From: Streptomyces sp. WAC 01529 | Lineage (GTDB): Bacteria > Actinomycetota > Actinomycetes > Streptomycetales > Streptomycetaceae | Direction: 5' to 3' | DNA: 64,000 nucleotides | NCBI RefSeq assembly: GCF_003945545.1 | Contig: NZ_CP029617.1 | Coordinates: 1,871,001-1,935,000 of the forward strand | Part shown: positions 46,582-54,154 of the stretch, in pieces | Layout of the letters: each line of letters opens with the position of its first letter | How positions within the stretch are numbered: position 1 is the first letter of the stretch | The notes under the pieces: model-generated | Told to the model about the DNA's origin: nothing | The model's input: the letters and a program-made list of their open reading frames with translations, nothing else | Database searches by the model: none | Made by a program: the position numbers and the translations under genes

Positions 46582-49440
46582 GTGATCCGTAACCCCGCTC
46601 TTGTGGACCTGCCCGTACGTGACGCGCTGCCCGCCCTCCGTTCCGCTCTGGAGGGGCCGGGCAGCGCGGTGCTGTGCGCACCGCCCGGCACGGGCAAGAC
46701 GACGCTGGTGCCGCTGGCGCTCGCGGGCCTGATCGAGGCGCCGGGCGCCTTCGAGGGCGTACGCCGTGTCGTGGTCGCCGAGCCGCGGCGCATCGCCGCA
46801 CGGGCCGCCGCGCGGCGGATGGCGTGGCTGCTCGGCGAGAAGGTGGGCGAGAGCGTCGGGTACACCGTGCGCGGGGAGCGTGTGGTGGGACCCCACGCGC
46901 GCGTGGAGGTCGTCACGACCGGCGTCCTGCTCCAGCGGCTGCAACGGGACCAGGAGCTGGCCGGTGTGGACGTCGTCGTCATCGACGAGTGCCATGAGCG
47001 GCATCTGGACGCGGACACCGTGGCGGCCTTCCTGGTGGACGTGCGGGCGGCGCTCCGGCCCGAGCTGCGGCTCGTGGCCGCGTCCGCGACGACCGACGCG
47101 GAGGGGTGGGCGCGGATCCTCGGGGACGCGCCCGTGGTGGAGGCGCGGGGGACCGCGCACCCCGTGGAGGTCGTCTGGGCGCCGCCCGCGCGCGAGGTGC
47201 GGCCGCCGCACGGCATGCGAGTCGATCCGGCGCTGCTGACGCATGTGGCGTCGGTGGTGCGGCGGGCGCTGGCCGAGCGGGACGGTGACGTGCTGTGTTT
47301 CCTGCCCGGGGTCGGCGAGATCGCGCGGGTGGCCGGGCAGCTGGGCGGCCTCGGGGGCCGCGAGGACGTCGAGGTGCTCCAGGTGCACGGGCGGGCGCCG
47401 GCGGCCGTGCAGGACGCGGTCCTCGCGGGGTCGCCGGGGCGGCGGGTCGTGCTGGCCACCTCGGTGGCCGAGTCGTCGTTGACGGTGCCTGGTGTGCGGG
47501 TGGTCGTGGACTCGGGCCTCGCGCGGGAGCCGCGGGTGGACCACGCGCGCGGGCTGAGCGCGCTGGCGACGGTGCGCGCCTCGCAGGCGGCGGGCAGGCA
47601 GCGTGCCGGGCGGGCCGGGCGTGAGGCTCCGGGGGCCGTGTACCGGTGCTGGTCGGAGGCGGAGAACGGGCGGCTGCCGCGCTTCCCCTCTCCGGAGATC
47701 AAGGTGGCGGACCTCGCGGCGTTCGCCTTGCAGGCGGCGTGCTGGGGCGATCCGGACGCCACCGGGCTCGCCCTCCTCGACGCTCCGCCGCTCGGCGCGA
47801 TGGCGGCGGCGCGGGAGGTCCTGGCGGCGGTCGGGGCGGTGGACGCGGCCACGGGCCGGGTCACGGAACGGGGAAAGCGGATGTCCCGGGTGGGCCTGCA
47901 CCCGCGCCTGGCGCGGGCCTTGCTGGACGCGGGGCCTCGCGTGGGCGCGCGGCGGGCGGCGGAGGTGGTCGCCCTCCTGAGCGAGGAGCCGCCACGGGAG
48001 TACGGGGACGACCTCACGGCGGCGTGGCGCACCGCACGCAGGGGCGGGGACGGCTACGCGACGCGCTGGCGCACGGAGACGCGGCGCTTGGCTTCGGCGG
48101 GGGGTTCTTCGGCGGGGGCCTCTCCGGCGGGAGCGGGGGGCGGGGTGGCTTCGGCTGGGGGCTCCTCGGCGGGAGCGGGGGCGGGTTCCTGGACAGGGCG
48201 GGGTGCGGATGCGGATGCGCCTTCGGCGCGGGATCTCTCCCACCCACCCGCCCAGTACCCGGCACCGGGCGCACCGTGCGCCGACGCTCCCGGAGACCGG
48301 GGTCCCGGGGCGCGGGGGCAGGAGCCTTTGGGTGCCGCGAGTCGGGCGGGTGGGTGGGAAACGCCCCGCCGAGGCCAAAGCACGGGGGCGGAGCGAAACC
48401 CCGGGGCGCCGGGGCGGGAGCCTTTGGGTGCGGCTGGGCGGGGGGACGAGTGGGGGTGTGGGGTTGTCGTCGCTCTGGGGTTTCCTGAGCGGGTGGGCCG
48501 GGCCGTGGGGGGCGGGACCTATCTCATGGCCAATGGGACCCGCGCCGAGCTGAAGGCAGGCTCCGCGCTGACGGGAGCCGAGTGGATCGCCGTCGCCGTC
48601 GCCGACCGCCCCGTCGGCGCCGGCCACGCCCGCGTGCTGCTGGCCGCGCACATCGACGAGGACATCGCGCGGAGCGCCGCCGCCCCACTCCTCTCGGAGC
48701 GGGCCGAAGTCGTCTGGTCCGGGGGCGACCTGGTGGCGCGGCACGTCGAACGCCTCGGGGCCATCGAATTGACGGTGCGCCCCTTGAAGAACCCCGACCC
48801 CACCCTCGTACGAAAGGGCCTTCTCACGGGGTTGCGCGAGGAAGGTACGGGGTTGCTGAAGTGGTCCCGGGGCGCTCAGGAGCTGCGGGAGCGGCTCGCG
48901 TTCCTGCACCGGCATCTGGGGGCGCCCTGGCCCGACGTGTCGGAGGACGCCCTCCACGCGCGCGTGGACGAGTGGCTGGAGCCCGAGCTGTCCAAGGCGC
49001 GCCGCCGCGCCGACCTGGCCCGCGTCGACGCCGGCCAGGCCCTCACGCGCCTCCTGCCGTGGGCGACCGGCGAGGCCGCCCGCCTCGACGCGCTCGCCCC
49101 GGAGCGGCTCGAGGTACCGAGCGGGTCCAGGATCCGGATCGACTACTCCGACCCCGAACAGCCCGTGCTCGCGGTGAAGTTGCAGGAGATGTTCGGCCTC
49201 GCGCAGACACCGCGGATCGCGGGCGGCGGCGTACCCGTCCTCGTCCACCTGCTGTCCCCCGCGGGCCGCCCCGCCGCCGTCACCGCAGACCTGGCCTCCT
49301 TCTGGCGCGACGGCTACCGCGCGGTGCGCTCCGAGCTGCGCGGCCGCTACCCCAAGCACCCGTGGCCGGAGGACCCGGCGGCGGCCGAGCCGACCCGGTA
49401 CACGAAGGCCCGCCAGGCGCGGCGGCGCGACGACGCCTAG
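46582..49440 (+). CDS. hrpB: ATP-dependent RNA helicase HrpB
   Basis: A 952-residue DEAH-box helicase. Motifs are PPGTGKTT (Walker A), IDECHERHLDAD (DEAH motif II as DECH), ASATTDAE (motif III), TSVAESSLTVPGV and QRAGRAGR (VI), followed by the HrpB C-terminal domain ending TRYTKARQARRRD. Residues about 502-625 are a foreign-looking Gly/Ala/Pro/Arg-rich stretch without homology to the fold, encoded by 48085-48455. Normal HrpB sequence resumes with VVVALGFPERVGRAV. A fully open frame suggests function is retained. GTG start directly after the methyltransferase gene. Confidence 0.92.
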   Translation: MIRNPALVDLPVRDALPALRSALEGPGSAVLCAPPGTGKTTLVPLALAGLIEAPGAFEGVRRVVVAEPRRIAARAAARRMAWLLGEKVGESVGYTVRGERVVGPHARVEVVTTGVLLQRLQRDQELAGVDVVVIDECHERHLDADTVAAFLVDVRAALRPELRLVAASATTDAEGWARILGDAPVVEARGTAHPVEVVWAPPAREVRPPHGMRVDPALLTHVASVVRRALAERDGDVLCFLPGVGEIARVAGQLGGLGGREDVEVLQVHGRAPAAVQDAVLAGSPGRRVVLATSVAESSLTVPGVRVVVDSGLAREPRVDHARGLSALATVRASQAAGRQRAGRAGREAPGAVYRCWSEAENGRLPRFPSPEIKVADLAAFALQAACWGDPDATGLALLDAPPLGAMAAAREVLAAVGAVDAATGRVTERGKRMSRVGLHPRLARALLDAGPRVGARRAAEVVALLSEEPPREYGDDLTAAWRTARRGGDGYATRWRTETRRLASAGGSSAGASPAGAGGGVASAGGSSAGAGAGSWTGRGADADAPSARDLSHPPAQYPAPGAPCADAPGDRGPGARGQEPLGAASRAGGWETPRRGQSTGAERNPGAPGREPLGAAGRGDEWGCGVVVALGFPERVGRAVGGGTYLMANGTRAELKAGSALTGAEWIAVAVADRPVGAGHARVLLAAHIDEDIARSAAAPLLSERAEVVWSGGDLVARHVERLGAIELTVRPLKNPDPTLVRKGLLTGLREEGTGLLKWSRGAQELRERLAFLHRHLGAPWPDVSEDALHARVDEWLEPELSKARRRADLARVDAGQALTRLLPWATGEAARLDALAPERLEVPSGSRIRIDYSDPEQPVLAVKLQEMFGLAQTPRIAGGGVPVLVHLLSPAGRPAAVTADLASFWRDGYRAVRSELRGRYPKHPWPEDPAAAEPTRYTKARQARRRDDA
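48239..48358. repeat. Inverted-repeat segment embedded in hrpB
   Basis: CCCACCCACCCGCCC (48239-48253) and its exact complement GGGCGGGTGGGTGGG (48344-48358) bracket 90 bp of palindrome-rich GC sequence. The near-duplicate GG(C/G)-GGAGCCTTTGGGTGC blocks at about 48318 and 48418 lie inside and just outside. The segment maps to the non-conserved insert of HrpB and keeps the reading frame. Confidence 0.85.
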
Positions 49441-50462
49441 GCGCGGGCCGGTTTGGGCTCGGGTTCCGGTTCCGGGTCGTCGTCGTTGGAAGTGGCCGGC
49501 CGGGAGCCGTTCGCCCTGCGTGTGCGGGCCTCCAGCCAGAGGGAGAGCGCGAGCAGGAGCATGCCGAGGGCGAGGAAGCCCCAGGGGAGGTAGGAGGTGA
49601 GCAGGAGCACCAGGACGCGCTGGGACTTCACCAGGTCGACCGTGCTCTCGATGTAGTCCTCGCGCATCTTCACGTGCCCGGCGAAGACCGTCACCTTGTC
49701 GCGTTCGCCGAGGAGCGTGCCGCCGCGCAGTTCGTTCCTCTGGATCTCCTCGCCGTAGACGGGCGCCCCGGTGGTCGGCTCGACCCAGAACTTGCGGACC
49801 GTGGTGTACCAGCGGGTGGTGCCGGTCCCGGCGAGGGACTTCGGGGTGATGCCCTTGACCGGCATCGTCTTGGGGAAGGGCACCTTGGTCCAGGGGATGG
49901 TCTGCTCGAAGTAGTAGACCTTCACGCCGCGGAAGGTCCGTTCCCCCTTGTAGTGGATGGGTTTGGTGACGCGGGCCTGCGCGTCGAAGTACTCGTAGTC
50001 CCGCTTCTCCGTCAGGAAGGGCCACTTGAACTCGATGCCCTGGCGCTTGACGGGGTCCCCGTCGACCGACTCCCCGGGGGCGTGCACCGGCTCCTGGCTG
50101 TGCGCGTCGAAGATGTAGCGCTCGGGGATCTTGGAGACCATCTTGCCGTCGGCGTCCTGGACGTAGGAGAGCGCGTCCCAGACGACGACGTCGCGGGAGG
50201 AGTCCCCGTCGGCTTTCTCGATCTTCTCCGAGGCCTCCACGTTGCCCTTGAGGGTCTGCACGATGGTGACCTTGTCGATCTTCTTGGCCTTCATGGTGCC
50301 GTAGTCGATGAGGGTCGGGTCATCCGCCTCCAGGACCGCCTCCTGGTACTGGTTGGCCGGGACCTTCGCGAGGCGCGGGAAGGCGTACCAGCGCGTGAGC
50401 GGGGACATGGCCGTGAAGAACACGGCGAAGGCGAGCAGGACGAGGCCGGCCTTGCGGCGCAT
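49437..50462 (-). CDS. DUF3068 (PorA-like) membrane protein
   Basis: A 341-residue protein of the actinobacterial DUF3068 family with an N-terminal membrane helix (AGLVLLAFAVFFTAMSPL), a large extracytoplasmic domain (PERYIFDAHSQEPVHAPGES, EFKWPFLTEKRDYEYFD, VYGEEIQRNELRG) and a C-terminal helix (VLVLLLTSYLPWGFLALGMLLLALSLWLEA) before an acidic, proline-rich tail. Its role in the cell envelope is not known. The stop codon overlaps the convergent hrpB stop. Confidence 0.85.
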   Translation of the reverse strand: MRRKAGLVLLAFAVFFTAMSPLTRWYAFPRLAKVPANQYQEAVLEADDPTLIDYGTMKAKKIDKVTIVQTLKGNVEASEKIEKADGDSSRDVVVWDALSYVQDADGKMVSKIPERYIFDAHSQEPVHAPGESVDGDPVKRQGIEFKWPFLTEKRDYEYFDAQARVTKPIHYKGERTFRGVKVYYFEQTIPWTKVPFPKTMPVKGITPKSLAGTGTTRWYTTVRKFWVEPTTGAPVYGEEIQRNELRGGTLLGERDKVTVFAGHVKMREDYIESTVDLVKSQRVLVLLLTSYLPWGFLALGMLLLALSLWLEARTRRANGSRPATSNDDDPEPEPEPKPARA

Positions 50463-50482
50463 CGCGGCGACCCTCCCTCCGT

Positions 50483-50617
50483 CTAAGGGTGCTCGGGGAC
50501 TGTGGTGAGGAGCGGCTCGGGTGACGTCTCACCGGCCGGAGCGCCGATCGCGGTGATCGTCAGGGTCAGGGCGAGCGCGACGGCGAGGCCGATCGCGGCG
50601 GCGATGAGGGCACGCAT
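50483..50617 (-). CDS. SPW_0924-family small membrane protein
   Basis: A 44-residue protein, MRALIAAAIGLAVALALTLT followed by ITAIGAPAGETSPEPLLTTV and PEHP: one hydrophobic helix and a short extracytoplasmic tail. This matches the SPW_0924 family of Streptomyces peptides. GGGAGG lies 7 nt before the ATG, so the gene is well supported despite its size. It precedes the DUF3068 gene by 20 bp on the same strand. Confidence 0.8.
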   Translation of the reverse strand: MRALIAAAIGLAVALALTLTITAIGAPAGETSPEPLLTTVPEHP

Positions 50618-50774
50618 GCGGGGCCTCCCGGGTCGGCTCGCTGCCACAGGTGATAGGGCGTCAGGGCGGGCACCGTAGCAACGCGGGGGCGAGATGAGAA
50701 CACGTCGCACCACACAAGGACCGCCCCTGCGCCGTGGAGGGCGAGGGGCGGTCCTGGGTGAGGGGGCCGGTCGG

Positions 50775-52532
50775 CTAGTCGGCCTGGGTCGTCGGGGCCG
50801 CGGGGGCAGTCGGGACGTCAGGGGTGGTCGGGGTGGTCGGGGTGGAATCGGCCGGGGCCGTCACCTTCAGTTCGACGGTGAGGGTGCCGCCGCCGACCGT
50901 GGCGATCCGCAGCAGATACGTGCCCGCGGCGTCGTCGGCGTACAGCTTCGGCAGCTTCAGCAGGCCGTTCGCGTCCGTCTTCAGACCCTTCAGGGCGCGG
51001 ACGGGGTTGCCGTTCACGTCCTTGAAGTAGGGGCCCTTGTCGTTGGGCGTGGCGTCCGTCGCCGACGTGATCAGGGTCGCGGAGGCCGTGACACCGTCGG
51101 CCGCCTCGCCCTTGTACGTCGCCTTGACCTCGACCCGGTCGGCGAACTCCTTGCCCGCCTCGCAGGTCAGCGGCTTGTCGCTGGTCCTGACGAGCGCGTC
51201 CGCCTGGGGCGCGGTGACCTTCGCGGTGTAGTCGAGGCCCGTCAGCGTGCGGCCCACGACGGTGGCGCGCACGGCGAACTGGCCCGTCCTCTTGCCCGCC
51301 TTGAGCACGGGAGCGGTGGCCTTGCCCGCGGCGGTCGTGGTGATGACGGCGCTCCGCGCGCCGCCCTCGAAACGGGCGTCCGTGTCGCCGACGACCCGGA
51401 ACTTCACCTTGACCTTGGCCACGCCCGAGCCCGACTTGGACTCCGTACGCACCTCGACGCGCTCGGCGAAGGCGTCGCCCGCCGCCGCGCTCAGCGTGCC
51501 GGTACCGGCGTCCTTGAGGCGCGCGACCCGCTCGGTGGGCGTGGGCGGGTCGGGCTTGTCGTCGCCGCCGTTGCCAGGCTTCTCGGACCCGCCGCCGCCC
51601 TTGCCGGGTGTGTGGGTGCCGGTCCTGTCCCTGTTGCCGTTGTCGCCCTTGTCGCCCTTGCCGGGCTTGTGCGAGCCGGTGCCGCCCGGCGTCAGGCTCG
51701 GGCCCAGGCCCGGGACGCGGCGGTCGCTGCGGTCGTCGGGCAGGACGCCCTTGCCGTCGGGAACCTCGTGGACGCCGTTGCGGTAGTACTCCAGCCACGA
51801 CAGGACCGTGTTCAGGTACTCCGTCGACTGGTTGTAGCTCAGGATCGCCCGGTGCAGATCGTCCTCGACGGCCAGGTCGCGGTCGTTCGCGCAGAGGTAG
51901 TGGCCTGCGGCGAGCGCCGCGTCGTAGATGTTGTTGGGGTCCTTCTTGCCGTCGTCGTTGCCGTCCTGGCCCGAGAAGGCCCACGTCGCCGGGATGAACT
52001 GCATGGGGCCGACCGCGCGGTCGTGCGTGGTGTCGCCGTCGTACGCGCCCTTGTCGGTGTCGGTGATCTTCGCGAAGCCGTTGCCGTTGAGGACCGGGCC
52101 GAGGATCGGCTTGGGCGTCGTGCCGTTCGCGTCGACGCGGCCGCCGCGGGCGTGGCCCGACTCGACCTTGCCGATGGCGGCGAGCAGCTGCCAGGGGACG
52201 TTGCAGCCGGGCTTGGCCTCGGCGAGCGCGGTCTCGGCCTTCTTGTACGCGTCCAGGACGGTGGCCGGGACGCCCGCCTCGGCCTCCTTGTCACCGCCGT
52301 TGGGCGCGGCCGGGACGGGGCTCTTCAGAGGCGGCAGGTCCGTGTAGTAGGGCGAGTCGCCGGTCGCGGAGTCGCCTCCGGGCGGGGTGTCCGACGCCCC
52401 CGTCGTCTGCCCGTCGCGTGGAACGTCCGTCACGCCCGGGGCCTGCGACGCGGCCAGTGCCGCCACCGCCGCCGCGGCCACCGCGCTGGTCACCGCTCCC
52501 CTGCGCAGCCGCCTGCCGATTACCGGCGCCAT
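50775..52532 (-). CDS. Secreted lytic transglycosylase with Ig-like C-terminal domains
   Basis: A 585-residue exported murein hydrolase. After a signal peptide (about 1-30) comes an SLT/MltB-type domain with catalytic Glu124 in AAIGKVESGHARGG, AVGPMQFIPATW and NIYDAALAAGHYLC. A Gly/Lys-rich linker (about 275-335, GKGDKGDNGNRDRTGTHTPG) leads to two Ig-like or filamin-type repeats and a final Thr/Pro-rich tail. It cleaves glycan strands in peptidoglycan. A CGTACGCGC direct repeat (52583-52591, 52599-52607) lies upstream; I saw no riboswitch there. Confidence 0.9.
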   Translation of the reverse strand: MAPVIGRRLRRGAVTSAVAAAAVAALAASQAPGVTDVPRDGQTTGASDTPPGGDSATGDSPYYTDLPPLKSPVPAAPNGGDKEAEAGVPATVLDAYKKAETALAEAKPGCNVPWQLLAAIGKVESGHARGGRVDANGTTPKPILGPVLNGNGFAKITDTDKGAYDGDTTHDRAVGPMQFIPATWAFSGQDGNDDGKKDPNNIYDAALAAGHYLCANDRDLAVEDDLHRAILSYNQSTEYLNTVLSWLEYYRNGVHEVPDGKGVLPDDRSDRRVPGLGPSLTPGGTGSHKPGKGDKGDNGNRDRTGTHTPGKGGGGSEKPGNGGDDKPDPPTPTERVARLKDAGTGTLSAAAGDAFAERVEVRTESKSGSGVAKVKVKFRVVGDTDARFEGGARSAVITTTAAGKATAPVLKAGKRTGQFAVRATVVGRTLTGLDYTAKVTAPQADALVRTSDKPLTCEAGKEFADRVEVKATYKGEAADGVTASATLITSATDATPNDKGPYFKDVNGNPVRALKGLKTDANGLLKLPKLYADDAAGTYLLRIATVGGGTLTVELKVTAPADSTPTTPTTPDVPTAPAAPTTQAD

Positions 52533-52712
52533 GACCGAGCCACCCCTCCCCTTTGACTGCTGTGGTGCGCCGACCCCACCTCCGTACGCGCTTGCTTTCG
52601 TACGCGCGTGCTCCCCAGTGGGGCGGCTCTGGCGACACTACGACAACTTGCAGCGCCCAGGCACCCGTTCGTGCCCGGTTTTTACCAGTTGGCCGAGACC
52701 GCGACAGGGCTG

Positions 52713-53747
52713 TTACGCCGCGGGGGCGTCGCCCTCCTCCTCCGGTGGCGTGAAGTCGCCTTCGGGCGGGGTGAAATCGCCTTGTGGTGGCGGGGCGTAG
52801 TCGCCTTGCGGCGGGGCCGAGCCGTCCGGGGTCTCGCTGATCTCGCTCTGCGGGGTGAGGGCCTGGCCTATGGCCCGGCCCTTGTTGAGGCCGCGGTGCA
52901 CGGCCTGCGCGACGCGCTCCACGGTGCGTACTCCGTAGGCCATGGTGGGGTTGCCGTGGGTGAGGACGACGATGCGGTATGTGCGGTCGCCGCCGGTGAA
53001 CACGCCGACGCTGTGTACGCGCCAGCCGTGCGTGGCCCTGGGCAGCCAGCCGTTCTTGAGGTGGGCGCGCAGACCGCGCGGCATGCCCGCGGGCACGCCC
53101 CAGCGCTGGTCGCCGCGGACGTCGGCCATCTGCCGGAGCCCGTACGCGCGCGCGGCGGGCTTGAGGACGCCGCGGGCGCCGGTGAGCACGCCGAGCAGGC
53201 GCTGCTGGTCGGCGGCCGTGGTGCGGGTCAGGCCCCAATAGCCGTACGAGCCAAGGGTGGTGGCGGTGGTGCCGACGCGGCGCAGGAAACGGGAGAGGTA
53301 GGCGTGGCCCAAGTCGTGCCAGAGCCGCCCGGTCGCGTCGTTGTCCGAGCGGGTGATCATGGGGCGGATCCGTCGGCGCTCCCAGGCGGTGAGGCCGCGG
53401 CCCCACTCCTGTGCGCGGTGCAGCGCGGCCTCCATCGTCAGGACCTTGGCGACGCTGGCCGCGTCGTAACGGCGGTGGCTCGCGAGGTCGCAGACGAGGC
53501 CGGTACGGGTGTCTCGTACGGATACGGAGACGCTGCCGGCCCTGGACGACAGCGCCGCCCGGATGTCCTGGGACATCCGGGCGGCGAGGGTCCAGTCGCT
53601 GTCGGCCGTGCAGAGGGCCGCGCCCTGCTGGTCACTGGCGTCGGCGGCGGTCGCCGGTATGGGGCTCAGCGGTATGGGGCCCAGCAGGGCCGTGGTGAGC
53701 GCCGCGGCGAGCATGGAGCGGCGGCGCGGTCTCGGGTGAGGGGCCAT
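52713..53747 (-). CDS. Secreted SxxK serine hydrolase (D-Ala carboxypeptidase / beta-lactamase-like)
   Basis: A 344-residue exported penicillin-recognising enzyme. Active-site motifs are SVAK (S98-K101), SDN (134-136) and KNG (231-233) in place of the usual KTG. The signal peptide precedes ATAADAS. The C-terminal tail repeats PPQGDYAPPPQGDFTPPEGD. It is a peptidoglycan-related D-alanyl-D-alanine carboxypeptidase or a class A-like hydrolase; with the KNG third box, beta-lactamase activity is uncertain. The ATG at 53747 has AGGA upstream. Next to the lytic transglycosylase gene. Confidence 0.88.
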   Translation of the reverse strand: MAPHPRPRRRSMLAAALTTALLGPIPLSPIPATAADASDQQGAALCTADSDWTLAARMSQDIRAALSSRAGSVSVSVRDTRTGLVCDLASHRRYDAASVAKVLTMEAALHRAQEWGRGLTAWERRRIRPMITRSDNDATGRLWHDLGHAYLSRFLRRVGTTATTLGSYGYWGLTRTTAADQQRLLGVLTGARGVLKPAARAYGLRQMADVRGDQRWGVPAGMPRGLRAHLKNGWLPRATHGWRVHSVGVFTGGDRTYRIVVLTHGNPTMAYGVRTVERVAQAVHRGLNKGRAIGQALTPQSEISETPDGSAPPQGDYAPPPQGDFTPPEGDFTPPEEEGDAPAA

Positions 53748-54154
53748 GCGTTCATCCTGGCGGGGGCGCCTTCGGGGGGCGCGGGGGCGGCGTCCACGCG
53801 AGTGAGGGGTCTGGCCGGGGGCCTTGGTGCCGGGTATCTGTGCGGGTGCGCTCGGCTCAGCGCGCTTCCTCGCGTCCCGGTATCCCTGCGGGTGCGTTGT
53901 GGTTGCTCGCGCAGTTCCCCGCGCCCCTGTCGGGGCGCCTTCGCATTCGTATTTCTGCGGGTGCGTCGTGGCTGAGCGCGCAGTTCCTCGCGCCCCTGTC
54001 GGGGCGCCCCGTAGGGGCGCGGGGAACGGCGCGAGCAACCACCGCGGACCCGCACAGGTACCCAGGACCGAGGACCCGGGCGGCCGCAGCGGGGCCCGCA
54101 GGGTCAGAAGGGCCGAACCCCGGCGCACCCCCACCGCCCCCCGGCCCGGGAGGG
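53748..54154. repeat. Repeat-filled 407-bp gap between serine hydrolase and polA
   Basis: No gene is credible here. The gap holds two direct copies of the dispersed unit (about 53887 and 53957, each with GCGCAGTTCC-C/T-CGCGCCCCTGTCGGGGCGCC), a degenerate third copy near 53835, and an inverted copy at about 54010-54050 (GGGGCGCGGGGAACGGCGCG). Together these can fold into several GC hairpins and probably supply the polA terminator. Confidence 0.8.

Noticed and set aside
46150..50025. A very long open frame (over 1,200 codons) on the minus strand opposite hrpB
   Set aside because: It is antisense to a helicase gene with all its motifs, has Arg/Pro/Gly-rich low-complexity content and no domain. 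Such shadow frames are normal in 70 percent GC DNA.
52533..52712. Possible c-di-AMP (ydaO-type) riboswitch upstream of the lytic transglycosylase
   Set aside because: Streptomyces cell-wall hydrolase genes often have one, but the conserved ydaO core segments are not present in this 180-bp region; only a CGTACGCGC direct repeat and small hairpins were seen.
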